Of a DNA stretch of 64,000 bases, positions 44,397-54,924 are shown piece after piece. The DNA comes from Sphingomonas sp. Leaf339. Lineage in GTDB: Bacteria; Pseudomonadota; Alphaproteobacteria; Sphingomonadales; Sphingomonadaceae. Made by a program: the position numbers and the translations under genes. The DNA is taken from assembly GCF_001426195.1 (NCBI RefSeq), contig NZ_LMRS01000034.1:124001-188000 (forward strand). Direction: 5' to 3'. The notes beneath the pieces are model-generated. The model did not search any database. It saw only the letters and a list, made by a program, of their open reading frames with translations, and was not told the origin of the DNA. Every line of letters starts with the position of its first letter. Position 1 is the first letter of the stretch.

Positions 44397-47089
44397 CAGA
44401 CGGCGCTTTCCGGTGCGGCATCGCGCACGATGAGGGTGGACGGGAAGACGAGGGTAAAGGCGGCGCCGGTATCGGATCCATCGTCGCGGTTGCCGGCCTC
44501 GACAGTCATGCCCATCGCCTCGGCGAAAGCCTTGACGATGGCGAGGCCGAGCCCCGTGCCACCGACCGCGCGGTCGGAGCCTTCGAGGCGGCGGAACGTC
44601 TCGAACACCTCACCCTCGCGACCGGCGGGCAGGCCGGGTCCGCGGTCGAGCACGGTCAGGCGGATCTCGCCGAAGCGGTGGCGGCCGCGGATGACGATCT
44701 CGGTGCCGGGGTCGCCGTAACGCCCGGCATTGTCGAGGAGGTTGAGGAGGCAGTGATGGAATAGCTGCGGATCGACGCGCACCAAGGGCAGATCGGGCGG
44801 CACGTCGAGATGGATGGCGTGACCCTCCAAGGCGCGGCGGGCATCGTGCGCCGCGCCGGTCACCGCGTCGCTGAGGTCGACGGCATCGATATTCAGGCGC
44901 AGCGCTCCCGCCTCGACCCGCGCCATGTCCAGTAGGTTGGCGATGAAGCGGTTCAGCCGGGCGGACTCCGCCTTGATCGTGGCGATCAGGTCGGGCGTGG
45001 CGCCGTGTTCGAGCGCGTCGGCGGCGGCGATGACGGCGGTGAGCGGGGTCCGCAGGTCGTGGCTGACCGACGACAATAACGCGGCGCGGAGTCGGTCACG
45101 GGTGCGGACCGCCTCGACGTCGCGCATGTCCGCCGCCAGTCGCAGGCGTTCGAGGACGAGCGCGGACTGGTCGATCAGGCTGGTGAGCAGCGGCAGTTGA
45201 TCGGCGCGGATCGGGTCACCGCCATTGTCGTTAGCGATGCCGAGCACCGCGATGATCCGGTCGCCGGCCTTCAACGGGTGGAACAGCCATTCGGATGCGG
45301 TCAGCGTCCCCGATCCCCGGCCCGCGACCGACCCTGTGTCGAACGCCCAGGCGGCCGCCGCCTGATCCATCGTGTCCAGCCGATAACCGGCATCGGTCGC
45401 GGCGTGAATAGCCAGCCCGGTGCCCGGCGACGACGACAGCAGCAGCACCTGCACGCCCAGCAGCCGCGCGACGTCGTCGCAAATCATCTGGGCCGCGACG
45501 GCGGTATCGTCGACGCTGATGATCTGGCGCAGGAAACCCGCCAGCGTGGCGTTGGTCCGGGCGCTTGCCGCCGCTAGATCGGCCTGCGCACGCACCCGTG
45601 AAGTGAGCTGGCTGGTGACGATGGCGACGCCGAGCAGCACGAAGATCGAAACCACGTTTTCGGGATTGTTGATGCTGAGCGTGCCGACCGGCGGCAGGAA
45701 AAAGAAGTTGTAGGCGATACTCGACGCCAGACCGGCGTAGAGGCTGGTGCGCAGGCCATACAGGCTGGCGGCGGCCATCACCGGCAGGAGAAACAGCAGC
45801 GCGACGTTGCCGAGATCGAGGATGTGGAACAGCGCACTCGCCATAGCGGTGACGCCGGCCACCATTACGGTCGCCGCGACATATCCGATCGGGCTGCCCC
45901 AGCCGGGGCCACGCCGGCGTGGCCGCTCCGCCGGAGGCGCATTCTCACCGATCGGCAGGACGTGGACGGTGACGTCGGGCGAGGCACGGACCAGCCGGTC
46001 GACGACCGAACCGTGGCGCAGTTCGAACCAGCGCGACCGCCGCGACTTCCCGATCACCAGCTGTGTCGCCCGCGCATCGGCGAGGAACATCTGAATACCC
46101 TCGACCACATGCGCGGCAGGGACGGTGGCGATGGCGGCGCCAAGCTGGGTCGCCAGCGTCATCGTCGCGGCGACGCGGGCGTGCATCGCGTCGGAGAAAT
46201 GCTGCGTCCGCGGCGTCTCGATGAACAGCGCGGTCCAGGGTGCGCGCAGGCTGTCCGCGACGCGCTTGGCGGCACGGACCAGCGTGTCGGCACCGGGCAG
46301 TTCGTTGATCGCGACGACGATCCGGTCGCTGCCCGCCCAGGTGCCACCGACACCCAGGCTGCGGACATGATCGAGCATCTGCGCGTCCACCGCCTGCGCG
46401 GCGCGGCGGAGCGCCAGTTCGCGCAGGGCGGAGAGATTGGACTTGGAGAAGAAATGGCCGAGCGCGCGTGTCGCTTCGTGCGGGAGATAGACCTTGCCCG
46501 CCTTCAGCCGCTCGATCAGTTCGTCGGGGGGAATATCGACGACCTCGATCTCGGCCATTTCGAGGATGCGGTCGGGCACGGTTTCGCGCACGCGGACGCG
46601 GGTGAAGCTGGCGACGACGTCGTTCAGGCTTTCGACGTGCTGGATGTTGACGGTTGAATACACGTCGATGCCAGCGGCGAGCAGTTCCTCGACATCCTGA
46701 TACCGTTTGGGATGCCGGCTGCCGGGCGCGTTGGTGTGGGCCAGTTCATCGACCAGCGCGAGGCGGGGTGCGCGGGCGAGGATGGCGTCAATGTCCATCT
46801 CGCTCAGCGCGCGGCCTTCATAGGCTACGTCGCGGCGAGGGATGATCTCCTGTCCTCTGGTCAGCGCCTCCGTCTCGATGCGGCCATGCGTTTCGACCAC
46901 GCCGACCACCACATCGACGCCGTCGCGCCGCCGCGATGCGCCCTCCGACAGCATCTCGTACGTCTTGCCGACGCCGGGGGCGGCGCCGAGGAATATCTTC
47001 AGCCGCCCCCGCCCCTCCTGCCCTACCTGACGCAGGAGGGCATCGGGATCCGGTCGTCCCGCGTCCGATGTCGCCCCCGAAACCGGCAT
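44396..47089 (-). CDS. kdpD: Potassium sensor histidine kinase
   Basis: An 897-residue sensor kinase. Domains are the KdpD N-terminal domain with Walker A FLGAAPGVGKTYEM (about 32-45), a universal stress protein-like domain (about 250-370), four membrane helices (about 395-500), a GAF-like domain (about 520-640), HisKA with the phospho-His in SSVSHDLRTPLTAV (about 671-684) and an HATPase domain (about 780-890; NLLDNAGRYG, GTGLGLAIV). All are present, so it should be functional. It is translated together with kdpC (adjacent at 47089) and overlaps kdpE. Confidence 0.95.
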   Translation of the reverse strand: MPVSGATSDAGRPDPDALLRQVGQEGRGRLKIFLGAAPGVGKTYEMLSEGASRRRDGVDVVVGVVETHGRIETEALTRGQEIIPRRDVAYEGRALSEMDIDAILARAPRLALVDELAHTNAPGSRHPKRYQDVEELLAAGIDVYSTVNIQHVESLNDVVASFTRVRVRETVPDRILEMAEIEVVDIPPDELIERLKAGKVYLPHEATRALGHFFSKSNLSALRELALRRAAQAVDAQMLDHVRSLGVGGTWAGSDRIVVAINELPGADTLVRAAKRVADSLRAPWTALFIETPRTQHFSDAMHARVAATMTLATQLGAAIATVPAAHVVEGIQMFLADARATQLVIGKSRRSRWFELRHGSVVDRLVRASPDVTVHVLPIGENAPPAERPRRRGPGWGSPIGYVAATVMVAGVTAMASALFHILDLGNVALLFLLPVMAAASLYGLRTSLYAGLASSIAYNFFFLPPVGTLSINNPENVVSIFVLLGVAIVTSQLTSRVRAQADLAAASARTNATLAGFLRQIISVDDTAVAAQMICDDVARLLGVQVLLLSSSPGTGLAIHAATDAGYRLDTMDQAAAAWAFDTGSVAGRGSGTLTASEWLFHPLKAGDRIIAVLGIANDNGGDPIRADQLPLLTSLIDQSALVLERLRLAADMRDVEAVRTRDRLRAALLSSVSHDLRTPLTAVIAAADALEHGATPDLIATIKAESARLNRFIANLLDMARVEAGALRLNIDAVDLSDAVTGAAHDARRALEGHAIHLDVPPDLPLVRVDPQLFHHCLLNLLDNAGRYGDPGTEIVIRGRHRFGEIRLTVLDRGPGLPAGREGEVFETFRRLEGSDRAVGGTGLGLAIVKAFAEAMGMTVEAGNRDDGSDTGAAFTLVFPSTLIVRDAAPESAV

Positions 47090-47661
47090 CAGCGGCCGGC
47101 AGCGTCCAGCGCGCGATTGAGCGCCAGGACGTTGACGTGGGGTTCGCCCAGCACCGATCCCTCGGTCTGTGCATCGACGAGCGTGCGGACACGGGCCTCG
47201 GGCAATCCGCGCGCCCGTGCGATCCGGGGCGCCTGTGCCAGCGCCGCTGCCGGCGACAGATCGGGGTCGAGCCCGGAACCGCTGGCGGTGACGAGATCGG
47301 CCGGAATGCTACCCGTCGCACCCTCGGCATGGCGCTTCGCCACATCCGCCTTCACGCGATCGACCAGCGCCTGCGCTGCGGGGCCGAGATTGGAGCCGGA
47401 GGATGCGAGGCCGTCAAAGCCCTTGCCAGCGGCGGAGGGGCGGGTCTGGAAATAGCGATCGGTGGTGAAGGCCTGACCGACGACGGTAGAGCCGACGACC
47501 TTGCCGCCCGCGTCGCGCACCAGACTGCCGTTCGCCTGGGCGGAAAACAGGGCCTGTCCCATGCCGGTCATGACGAGAGGATAAACGATCCCGAGCAACA
47601 GCGCGAACAGGATCGTCATGACGATCGCGGGGCGAATGGCGGACGTGACGTCTTTGGTCAT
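47089..47661 (-). CDS. kdpC: Potassium-transporting ATPase subunit C
   Basis: A 190-residue subunit with one N-terminal membrane helix (about 12-34; IVMTILFALLLGIVYPLVMTG) and a periplasmic part. It stabilises the KdpFABC complex and helps ATP binding by KdpB. Family marks are YFQTRPSAAG (about 72-81), DLVTASGSGLDPDLSP (about 124-139) and the C-terminal VNVLALNRALD. The start is ATG 47661; the frame extends upstream to 47919 within kdpB but without support. A hairpin (47680-47705) lies between kdpB and this gene and the distance from it to a GAAGGA is short. Confidence 0.93.
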   Translation of the reverse strand: MTKDVTSAIRPAIVMTILFALLLGIVYPLVMTGMGQALFSAQANGSLVRDAGGKVVGSTVVGQAFTTDRYFQTRPSAAGKGFDGLASSGSNLGPAAQALVDRVKADVAKRHAEGATGSIPADLVTASGSGLDPDLSPAAALAQAPRIARARGLPEARVRTLVDAQTEGSVLGEPHVNVLALNRALDAAGR

Positions 47662-47679
47662 TTCGTGTTTTTCCTTCTG

Positions 47680-47705
47680 CTCCCCTGCCGCGGGCGGGAG
47701 GGGAG
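47680..47705. other. Hairpin between kdpB and kdpC
   Basis: CTCCCCT and AGGGGAG form a 7-bp stem that could pair further inside. It sits in the 52-base gap between kdpB and kdpC. On the plus strand it is followed by TTTTT, but the operon is on the minus strand, so it is more likely an mRNA stability or translation element than a terminator. Confidence 0.45.
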
Positions 47706-47713
47706 TTTTTGTG

Positions 47714-49759
47714 TCAAGCCAGCCCCAGGCCACCGACCAGCAGGTCGATGATCTTGATGCCGATGAAGGGCGCGACGAGGCCGCCGAGGCCGTAGACGGC
47801 GAGGTTGCGGGCGAGTAGCGGCCCCGCCCCCATCGGCTTGTACGCCACGCCCCGGAGCGCCAGCGGAACCAGACAGGGGATGATGACCGCGTTGAAGATG
47901 ATCGCCGACAGGATCGCACTTTCGGGACTGCCGAGACGCATCACGTTCAGCACGCCCAACCCCGGATAGAGCACGACGAACATCGCCGGGATAATCGCGA
48001 AATACTTCGCGACATCGTTGGCGACCGAGAAGGTCGTGAGCGCCCCGCGCGTCATCAGCAACTGCTTGCCGAGGCCGACGACCTCGATCAGCTTGGTCGG
48101 ATCGCTATCGAGATCGACCATGTTGCCGGCCTCACGCGCGGCCTGCGTGCCGGTGTTCATCGCGACGCCGACGTCCGCCTGCGCCAGTGCGGGCGCGTCG
48201 TTGGTGCCATCGCCGCACATCGCGACGAGCCGGCCGCCCTGCTGTTCCTGACGGATCAGCGCGAGTTTATCCTCCGGCGTGGCCTGAGCGAGGAAATCGT
48301 CGACGCCCGCTTCGGCGGCGATGGCCGCGGCGGTCAGCGGGTTGTCGCCGGTGATCATGACCGTGCGGATGCCCATCGCGCGAAGCTCGCCGAAACGCTC
48401 GCGAATGCCCGCCTTCACCACGTCTTTCAGGAAGATTGCGCCCAGCAAGCGGCCATCCTGTGCCACCGCCAGGGGCGTGCCGCCGGCGCGGGCGATCTCG
48501 TCGGTGATGCGGCGCAATTCGGTGGCGGCGGCGGTTTCGGCCAGCCCGGCATTGGCGCGCAGGATCGAATCGACCGCGCCCTTCTGGATCAGCGACCCAC
48601 CGATCCGGACACCGGAGATGCGGGTTTGCGCGGTGAACGGAATGATCTCCGCATCGGCGGGCAGCACCGTCGTGGCTAAACGGAATCTGTCGCCCGCGAG
48701 CAGGACGATCGATCGACCCTCCGGCGTTTCATCGGCGAGGCTGGCGATCAGCGCCGCCTCCGCCAGTTCCTGTACGTTGACGCCGGCGACGCTGCGGAAC
48801 TCGCTGGCCTGACGGTCACCGATCGTGATCGTCCCGGTCTTGTCGAGTAACAATACGTCGATATCGCCCGCCGCCTCCACCGCGCGACCCGATTTGGCCA
48901 GCACGTTGAAGCGGACCAGCCGGTCCATGCCGGCGATGCCGATCGCCGATAGGAGCGCCGCGATGGTGGTCGGGATCAGGGTGATGAGCAGCGCGGCGAG
49001 AATGGCGACGGGTATCGATCCGCCGGCATAGGTCGCGAAACCGGGGATGGTCCCGACCGCGATCAGGAAGATGATCGTCAGGCCGACGAGCAACAGGGTC
49101 AGGGCGATCTCGTTGGGTGTCTTCTGGCGCTCGGCTCCCTCGACCAGCGCGATCATGCGGTCGAGGAATCCCTTGCCGGGCTCCACCGTCACCTTGACGC
49201 GAATCTCGTCGGAGATGACGCGGGTGCCGGCGGTGACGGCCGACCGATCGCCGCCCGCCTCGCGGATCACGGGTGCGCTTTCGCCGGTGATCGCGGCTTC
49301 GTTGACCGAGGCGACGCCCGACACGACGTCGCCGTCCGACGGGATCAGATCGCCGGTTTCGACCAGCACGATGTCGCCGACCCTAAGCTGGCTGGCGGCC
49401 ACGTCGTCATATTGGCCCCCGCCGTCGTTGCTGCCACCTTTCAGCCGCTTGGCCGTAAGTTCGGCCTTAGTCGCGCGTAGCGATGCGGCCTGCGCCTTGC
49501 CGCGCCCCTCCGCAAGTGCTTCGGCGAAGGTGCCGAAAAGCACGGTCAGCCACAGCCAGATGACGAGTTGCAACTTGAAGCCGACGCTTAGGCTGTCCTG
49601 CCCGATCACGAGCAGGACGGTCATCAGCACGGCGACCACGGCGGTGACGAACATCACCGGGTTGCGGATCAGTTCGGCCGGGTTGAGTTTCAGGAACGAC
49701 GCCTTGATCGCCGGGACGATCAGGTCGGCCGTGAACAGGCTTTTTGCTTCTTGGGCCAT
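47714..49759 (-). CDS. kdpB: Potassium-transporting P-type ATPase subunit B
   Basis: A 681-residue P-type ATPase that powers potassium import by KdpFABC. Visible motifs are the phosphorylation site [15 protein letters not shown] (about 303-317), the TGES actuator loop ([13 protein letters not shown], about 154-166), and [16 protein letters not shown] (about 514-529) for magnesium. About seven membrane helices are spread through the protein, and the ending [11 protein letters not shown] is typical of KdpB. It follows kdpA after 13 bases. All catalytic motifs are intact. Confidence 0.97.
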   Translation of the reverse strand: MAQEAKSLFTADLIVPAIKASFLKLNPAELIRNPVMFVTAVVAVLMTVLLVIGQDSLSVGFKLQLVIWLWLTVLFGTFAEALAEGRGKAQAASLRATKAELTAKRLKGGSNDGGGQYDDVAASQLRVGDIVLVETGDLIPSDGDVVSGVASVNEAAITGESAPVIREAGGDRSAVTAGTRVISDEIRVKVTVEPGKGFLDRMIALVEGAERQKTPNEIALTLLLVGLTIIFLIAVGTIPGFATYAGGSIPVAILAALLITLIPTTIAALLSAIGIAGMDRLVRFNVLAKSGRAVEAAGDIDVLLLDKTGTITIGDRQASEFRSVAGVNVQELAEAALIASLADETPEGRSIVLLAGDRFRLATTVLPADAEIIPFTAQTRISGVRIGGSLIQKGAVDSILRANAGLAETAAATELRRITDEIARAGGTPLAVAQDGRLLGAIFLKDVVKAGIRERFGELRAMGIRTVMITGDNPLTAAAIAAEAGVDDFLAQATPEDKLALIRQEQQGGRLVAMCGDGTNDAPALAQADVGVAMNTGTQAAREAGNMVDLDSDPTKLIEVVGLGKQLLMTRGALTTFSVANDVAKYFAIIPAMFVVLYPGLGVLNVMRLGSPESAILSAIIFNAVIIPCLVPLALRGVAYKPMGAGPLLARNLAVYGLGGLVAPFIGIKIIDLLVGGLGLA

Positions 49760-49772
49760 GACGGTGTCCCGA

Positions 49773-51476
49773 TCAGAACAATTGGCCGCGGATCATCGAC
49801 AGATGATCGGCGATGGGACCGAGCGCGAGGCTCGGCAGGAAGGTGAGGCCCCCAAGGATCAGGATGATGCCGACGAGCAGACCCACCCAAAGGCCGCCGG
49901 TGGTCGGGAACGATCCCGCGCTGACCGGCGTGTGCTTCTTGGCCGCCAGGCTGCCGGCGATGGCGAGCGTCGGCACGATCACGAAGAAGCGGCCGACCCA
50001 CATCGCGACGCCCAGCAGGCCGTCGTAATAGGGCGTGTTGGCGGTGATCCCCGCAAACGCCGACCCGTTGTTCGCCACCGCGCTGGTGAAGGCGTAGAGG
50101 ATTTCGCTGAACCCGTGCGGGCCCTTGTTAAGCGGCCCCGCCAGCCCCTGTTGCAGAACCGACGACAGCGCGGTGAGGCCGAGGATCATCAGCGGTAACG
50201 CCGCGATCGCCAGCACCGCCAGCTTCACCTCACGCGCCTCGATCTTCTTGCCGACATATTCGGGCGTGCGGCCGACCATCAGCCCGGCGACGAACACCGC
50301 GAGGATGGCGAACAGCAGGAAGCCGTAGATGCCCGCGCCGACGCCGCCGATCACGACCTCGCCCAGCTGCATGTTGAACAGGGGGATCAGGCCGCCGATC
50401 GCGGTGAAGCTGTCGTGCATCGCGTTGACCGCGCCGCACGAGGCCGCCGTGGTGACGACCGCGAACAGCGAAGACGCGGCGATGCCGAAGCGCACCTCCT
50501 TGCCCTCCATATTCCCGCCCGCGACGCCCAGATGGTGCAGCACGGGATTGCCCGCCGCCTCCGCGCCATAAGTGACGGCGGTGCCGGCGAGAAACAGGAG
50601 CATCATCGCCGACAGGATCGCCCAGCCCTGACGCGTGTTGCCGACCGCCCTGCCGAAGCAATAGGTCAGGCCGGTGCCGATCGCGAAGATCGACAGCATC
50701 TGGATGAAGTTGGTCAGCGCGGTCGGGTTTTCGAACGGGTGGGCCGAATTGGTGTTGAAGAAGCCGCCACCATTGGTCCCCAGCATCTTGATCGCTTCCT
50801 GACTGGCGACCGGGCCGATCGCGAGCGTCTGGCGCAGACCCTCCAGCGTGGTGACGTCCACCGTCGTTGCCAGCGTCTGCGGCACGCCCGACGCGATCAG
50901 GAAGATCGCATAGACGATGGAGACGGGCAGCAGCAGGTAGAGTGTCACCCGCGTCATATCCGCCCAGAAATTGCCGACGGTCTTCGTTTCCCGCCGCGCG
51001 AAACCGCGGAACAGCGCGAAGGCGAGTGCAATGCCGGTCGCCGCGGACAGGAAGTTGTGGATAGTCAGACCCAGCATCTGGGCCAGATTCGACATCGTGC
51101 TTTCACCGGCATAACTCTGCCAGTTGGTATTGGTGGTGAAGCTGATCGCGGTGTTGAACGACAGATGCTCGCTCAACCCCGCCAAACCTTGCTGGTTCAG
51201 CGGCAACACCGCCTGCAACCGCAGGATGGCGTAGGTTAACAGCATCAGGACGGCGTTGAACAACAGCATGTGCACCGCGTACCGGCGCCATCCCTGCTCC
51301 TGTCCGGGGTCGATGCCCGCCAGCGTGTAGAAGCTACGCTCTACCGGGCCAAAGACGATATGAAGCGGTGTGCGGCGTCCTTCGTAAAGGGCGAACAGCC
51401 ACAGGCCGACCGGCTTGGCCAGCGCCAGCAGGATGCTGGTAAAGGCGAGGATCAGGAACCAGCCCTGGATTGTCAC
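49773..51476 (-). CDS. kdpA: Potassium-transporting ATPase subunit A
   Basis: A 567-residue membrane subunit that forms the potassium filter. It has about ten helices and four pore-loop segments such as [20 protein letters not shown] [13 protein letters not shown] (about 112-124), [21 protein letters not shown] (about 225-245, split), [16 protein letters not shown] and [13 protein letters not shown] (about 463-475). It begins with GTG at 51476, preceded by AAGGAGG at seven bases. It is part of the F-A-B-C-D-E operon. Confidence 0.96.
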   Translation of the reverse strand: MTIQGWFLILAFTSILLALAKPVGLWLFALYEGRRTPLHIVFGPVERSFYTLAGIDPGQEQGWRRYAVHMLLFNAVLMLLTYAILRLQAVLPLNQQGLAGLSEHLSFNTAISFTTNTNWQSYAGESTMSNLAQMLGLTIHNFLSAATGIALAFALFRGFARRETKTVGNFWADMTRVTLYLLLPVSIVYAIFLIASGVPQTLATTVDVTTLEGLRQTLAIGPVASQEAIKMLGTNGGGFFNTNSAHPFENPTALTNFIQMLSIFAIGTGLTYCFGRAVGNTRQGWAILSAMMLLFLAGTAVTYGAEAAGNPVLHHLGVAGGNMEGKEVRFGIAASSLFAVVTTAASCGAVNAMHDSFTAIGGLIPLFNMQLGEVVIGGVGAGIYGFLLFAILAVFVAGLMVGRTPEYVGKKIEAREVKLAVLAIAALPLMILGLTALSSVLQQGLAGPLNKGPHGFSEILYAFTSAVANNGSAFAGITANTPYYDGLLGVAMWVGRFFVIVPTLAIAGSLAAKKHTPVSAGSFPTTGGLWVGLLVGIILILGGLTFLPSLALGPIADHLSMIRGQLF

Positions 51477-51489
51477 GAATTCGCCTCCT

Positions 51490-51579
51490 TCAGAAGCGTT
51501 CGGGGCGGATCAGGACCGCCACCAGATAGACGAGAAGGCCGAGCGCGGTCAGCGCCGCCAGCCAGAGGTCGAGGGTCAT
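51490..51579 (-). CDS. kdpF: Potassium-transporting ATPase subunit F
   Basis: A 29-residue single-helix peptide: [20 protein letters not shown] continues to a short basic tail ending RPERF. It fits KdpF, which stabilises the KdpABC complex in the membrane. It ends 13 bases before the kdpA GTG, and the kdpA ribosome binding site lies directly after its stop. It is usually missed because of its size. Confidence 0.85.
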   Translation of the reverse strand: MTLDLWLAALTALGLLVYLVAVLIRPERF

Positions 51580-51589
51580 GCCCGCCGCC

Positions 51590-51673
51590 TCACGCGTTGT
51601 CGCACAGGCGGACATAGGCGAGCGTCAGCGCCACCAGCCCCGCCATGACCGCGATCCAGATCACGTCCTGCAT
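51590..51673 (-). CDS. 27-residue membrane peptide upstream of kdpF
   Basis: The frame begins ATG 51673 after a GGGGGC sequence and encodes MQDVIWIAVMAGLVALTLAY followed by VRLCDNA. One membrane helix with a C-terminal basic-Cys-acidic tail is clear. It ends ten bases before kdpF, in the same operon. It resembles a second KdpF-like small subunit; whether it is translated or part of the complex is inferred from position, start and composition. Confidence 0.6.
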   Translation of the reverse strand: MQDVIWIAVMAGLVALTLAYVRLCDNA

Positions 51674-51917
51674 TTTGCCCCCGATAAAGTGGCGTCACTC
51701 CACAAACGGAGCGGCCTTCAGGGGATGGCGATTAAGCGCATGCCGCGTAGCAGTTCGAGAGCGATTCCCGGCAATCGCATATAGCGCGCATATGTTTTGC
51801 GCGTTTTCGATACGGATGCGCGTCGTTCGCCGCCGACGTCAGGCGAACGCCGGTGGCTCGCCGGCACTGGAGGCCATGGCGGAGCGGGACATCATCGGAT
51901 CGTTCGAGTAGAATAAA

Positions 51918-52007
<90 letters not shown>

Positions 52008-52127
52008 GCAGAAGGACTTTTTCCGTCGCAAAACGACGGGGCCGGTCGGTCGAGGGCGCGCCTCTAACGCAAGGTTGCGGCCGGCACAAGCGGGCTTGCG
52101 CTTGTTGGGCAGCGTCGCAGCGCCTAG

Positions 52128-52514
52128 ATGATGGGCATGCCACGCCACGATGCGATCCCCACCGGCCAAGAGCCTCCCGTCACACCGATGATCGCGCATG
52201 CGCGGTTCAGCATCGGTGAGGTCGTGCGCCATCGCATGTTCGATTTCCGCGGCGTGATCTTCGACGTCGATCCCGTCTTCGCCAACACCGACGAATGGTA
52301 CGACGCGATTCCGGAGGCGATTCGGCCGCACAAGGACCAGCCCTTTTACCATCTGCTCGCCGAGAACATGGAATCGAGCTACGTTGCGTATGTCAGCCAG
52401 CAGAATCTGGTGCCCGACGACAGCGACGAACCGGTCGATCATCCGGCGATCTCCGGGCTTTTCACCAGCTATGCGGACGGGCGATACCGGTTGCGGCAGG
52501 AACACCGCCACTAA
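52128..52514 (+). CDS. hspQ: Heat shock protein HspQ
   Basis: A 128-residue protein of the HspQ/YccV family (hemimethylated-DNA-binding-like fold). The core begins ARFSIGEVVRHRMFDFRGVIFDVDP (about 25-49, split) and contains PFYHLLAENMESSYVAYVSQQNL (about 79-101), both diagnostic. HspQ is an adaptor or enhancer of Lon protease. Three ATG codons occur near the 5' end (52128, 52131, 52137) and another before the core at 52188, so the exact start is uncertain. It lies between tRNA-Ser and rplU. Confidence 0.88.
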   Translation: MMGMPRHDAIPTGQEPPVTPMIAHARFSIGEVVRHRMFDFRGVIFDVDPVFANTDEWYDAIPEAIRPHKDQPFYHLLAENMESSYVAYVSQQNLVPDDSDEPVDHPAISGLFTSYADGRYRLRQEHRH

Positions 52515-52628
52515 CCACGTCGGACGACGGTTACGGTTGACAAGCGGGCGTGTGTTGCCTAGCTGGCCGCTCTTACCCGCCTGGCACCTGCCATGCGCGG
52601 GCTACGCATTTTGAAAGTGATGAGGGCC

Positions 52629-52925
52629 ATGTTCGCAGTCGTGCGCACGGGCGGCAAGCAGTATCGCGTCGCCGCCGGAGACAAGATTGTCGTCGAAAAG
52701 ATCGACGGCGAGGCCGGTTCGTCCGTGACGCTGGGCGATGTCCTGCTCGCAGGCGACGGTTCGGAATTGAAGTCGGTAACGGGCCTGACGGTCGCTGCCG
52801 AGATCGTGGCGCAGGCGAAGGCCGATAAGGTCATCGTGTTCAAGAAGCGCCGCCGTCACAATTATCGTCGCAAGAATGGCCATCGCCAGAACCATACGAT
52901 CCTCAAGATCGTTTCGGTCGGCTGA
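52629..52925 (+). CDS. rplU: 50S ribosomal protein L21
   Basis: A 98-residue ribosomal protein, complete. It opens [20 protein letters not shown] and has the basic [20 protein letters not shown] block (about 72-91) that contacts 23S rRNA. The start at 52629 follows GAGGG; the frame extends upstream without support. It forms an operon with rpmA. Confidence 0.97.
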   Translation: MFAVVRTGGKQYRVAAGDKIVVEKIDGEAGSSVTLGDVLLAGDGSELKSVTGLTVAAEIVAQAKADKVIVFKKRRRHNYRRKNGHRQNHTILKIVSVG

Positions 52926-52953
52926 GCGAACAGAGCCCCAGGAGTTATTCGAC

Positions 52954-53223
52954 ATGGCACATAAGAAAGCAGGCGGTTCATCGCGCAACGGTCGTGACTC
53001 GGCCGGCCGTCGCCTTGGCGTCAAGAAGTTCGGCAGCCAGGAGTGCGTTGCCGGCAACATCCTCGTGCGTCAGCGCGGCACCAAATTCTATCCCGGCGCG
53101 AACGTCGGCATTGGCAAGGATCACACCTTGTTCGCGCTGGTCGACGGCCGCGTTGCGTTTGCCAAGGGCAAGCTCGGCCGCAGCTATTGCTCGGTAGAGA
53201 TTATGGCAGAGGCCGCCGAATAA
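52954..53223 (+). CDS. rpmA: 50S ribosomal protein L27
   Basis: An 89-residue ribosomal protein near the peptidyl-transferase centre. It starts [20 protein letters not shown] and has [19 protein letters not shown] (about 46-64), typical of L27. CAGGAG precedes the ATG. It follows rplU after 28 bases and is terminated by the hairpin at 53294-53323. Confidence 0.97.
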   Translation: MAHKKAGGSSRNGRDSAGRRLGVKKFGSQECVAGNILVRQRGTKFYPGANVGIGKDHTLFALVDGRVAFAKGKLGRSYCSVEIMAEAAE

Positions 53224-53293
53224 CATCGGACAACCGACCGGGTTGTCCACCAGGATGACCCGGTAGTTCCGGTAACGGAACCAGCCAGAACAT

Positions 53294-53323
53294 GGGAGAC
53301 GGGTCGCCCCGGCTCCCTTTTTT
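53294..53323 (+). terminator. Rho-independent terminator after rpmA
   Basis: GGGAG-A-CGGG pairs with CCCG-G-CTCCC around a short loop, and six T residues follow (53318-53323). A further hairpin (GGACAACC/GGTTGTCC, 53228-53248) lies just after the rpmA stop. Confidence 0.8.
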
Positions 53324-53402
53324 CTTGCCTCCCTCCATGGCCGTTGTCGCCGTCCCGTCATCCTGGCGTGGCATGGCGCTGGTGACGCGAAGGAGATGAG
53401 GA

Positions 53403-53948
53403 ATGTTCGCGCGGACGGAGAGATTGACGTTGCGGCCGGCATGGCCGGAGGACGCCCCTGCCCTGGCGGGCGCGATTGGCGACGAACGCGTCGTGCGGAT
53501 GCTGTCGCGGGTCCCCTATCCTTATACGACGCAGGATGCCGACTGCTGGGTCGCGCAGCCACGCGGGCCGCATGAGCCGCGGTTCGTGATCGAGGCGCAT
53601 GATCGCGGCGCGCCCGCCCTGATCGGCGGGATCGGGATCAGCGAGTATGAGGGCCGACCGGAACTCGGCTATTGGCTGACGCCCGATGCCTGGGGCCGCG
53701 GCTATGCGACCGAGGCGGGGCGTGTGGTGATCGAGATGGCGCGCCATGCGCTGCCGATCGACCGACTCGACGCGTGGCACTTCGCCGACAACCCCGCCTC
53801 CGGCCGCGTGTTGCGCAAGCTCGGCTTCCGCCCCACGGGCACGACGATCGTCCGACAATCGGCAGGACGGCGCGAGCAGGCAGCGTGCGTGGAATACACA
53901 CTCGATCTGGCGGAAGATGACCGAGTGCCGATGCCGATCGCGGCGTAG
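53403..53948 (+). CDS. GNAT family N-acetyltransferase (RimJ/RimL-like)
   Basis: A 181-residue acetyltransferase of the GNAT_8/RimJ type. It begins TERLTLRPAWPEDAPALAGA (about 4-23). The acetyl-CoA site is GYWLTPDAWGRGYATEAGRV (about 89-108; the Gln/Arg-x-x-Gly-x-Gly/Ala loop), and NPASGRVLRKLGFRPTGT (about 130-147) is the conserved C-terminal part. The acceptor may be an N-terminal amine or a small molecule and cannot be told. GGAG precedes the ATG. Confidence 0.9.
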   Translation: MFARTERLTLRPAWPEDAPALAGAIGDERVVRMLSRVPYPYTTQDADCWVAQPRGPHEPRFVIEAHDRGAPALIGGIGISEYEGRPELGYWLTPDAWGRGYATEAGRVVIEMARHALPIDRLDAWHFADNPASGRVLRKLGFRPTGTTIVRQSAGRREQAACVEYTLDLAEDDRVPMPIAA

Positions 53949-54015
53949 GCGTTAGTGGCTCCAACTTCAGCTCGTCGTGCCGAGCAGCCATGCGGCGCTC
54001 GGCACGAAGGTAAGA

Positions 54016-54882
54016 TTATGCCGCGATCAGCTTGCGCGCTCCGGGCAACAGCGCGTCTTCATACTCGCTCTCGGCCAGTCCGATCAGCGCGCGGTCGTCG
54101 TGCGTCCACGGGTGAAAGCCCGGCAGAAAGTAGCTGAACCACACCCCCGCAACCTTGCGCGCCATGCCGGGGCGGCCGAACGCGTACCAGGCCAGCTTCG
54201 CCCAAACCTTCGGCCCGGTCATGCCGTCCTGCCGTAACAGTTCCAGCATCCCCTTGCGGCGGCCGTGAAAGAACTTCCACGTCGTGATAAGCATCACCAT
54301 CGACTTCACCTTCCAGCGGCGGAAACGGGTCCAGTCGCGGGTAGCGTGGAGCCAGGTGTCGTAGGCGACGCCCTTGTGCTCGATTTCCTCGGCGGCGTGC
54401 CATTGCCATAGTCCCTTGGCCTGCGCCTCGCCGCCCGTAAGGTGGCGGGGGTTGGCGATTAACTCGTGCGCCAGCATCGCGGTGAAGTGCTCCAGCGCCA
54501 TCGTCGCCGCCAAATTGCCGATCGGGTGGCGGCCCTTGGTCAACGCCAGCGCCTCGTCGACATGGCGCTCCAGCAGCGACACGTCATAACCCTGATCGAC
54601 CACGTGGCGGTTGAAGGCGACATGTTCGCGGCTGTGGATCACCTCCTGCTTCACGAAAGCCTGGATCTCGGCGTGGAGCTTGGGCGGCGTGCCGGCGCGG
54701 AACGCCTTCACGCTCTCGCAAAAATAGGCCTCGCCCTTGGGGAAGGTTACCGACAAGGCATTGTAGAAGGCGGTGCCGATGGGGTCGTCGTTCAGCCAGT
54801 AGCGGCCGAGCATCGTGCCGCGGCCGAAGCGAACGTCGCGGGGGGTGATGGTGAGATCGACGGGGGTGGTTGCCTTCGCCAT
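54016..54882 (-). CDS. Predicted metal-dependent hydrolase (PF10118-like, ferritin-type)
   Basis: A 288-residue helical protein with a di-iron-like pattern of acidic and His residues: VTFPKGEAYFCES (about 45-57), KQEVIHSREHVAFNRHV (about 77-93), ALEHFTAMLAHEL (about 129-141) and WHAAEEIEHKGVAYD (about 161-175). These E-x6-Y/H and EExxH groups are typical of the predicted metal-dependent hydrolase family PF10118, whose reaction is not known. ATG 54882 follows GGAG. It is divergent from the TetR gene across a likely operator, so that regulator probably controls it. Confidence 0.87.
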   Translation of the reverse strand: MAKATTPVDLTITPRDVRFGRGTMLGRYWLNDDPIGTAFYNALSVTFPKGEAYFCESVKAFRAGTPPKLHAEIQAFVKQEVIHSREHVAFNRHVVDQGYDVSLLERHVDEALALTKGRHPIGNLAATMALEHFTAMLAHELIANPRHLTGGEAQAKGLWQWHAAEEIEHKGVAYDTWLHATRDWTRFRRWKVKSMVMLITTWKFFHGRRKGMLELLRQDGMTGPKVWAKLAWYAFGRPGMARKVAGVWFSYFLPGFHPWTHDDRALIGLAESEYEDALLPGARKLIAA

Positions 54883-54924
54883 CAAATTCTCCAAGGTCGT
54901 GCATATCGACGGGCAAACGCGCCC

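Noticed and set aside
47680..47705. Plus-strand rho-independent terminator between kdpC and kdpB
   Set aside because: The stem followed by TTTTT faces the plus strand, where no gene is transcribed; it lies inside the minus-strand kdp operon.
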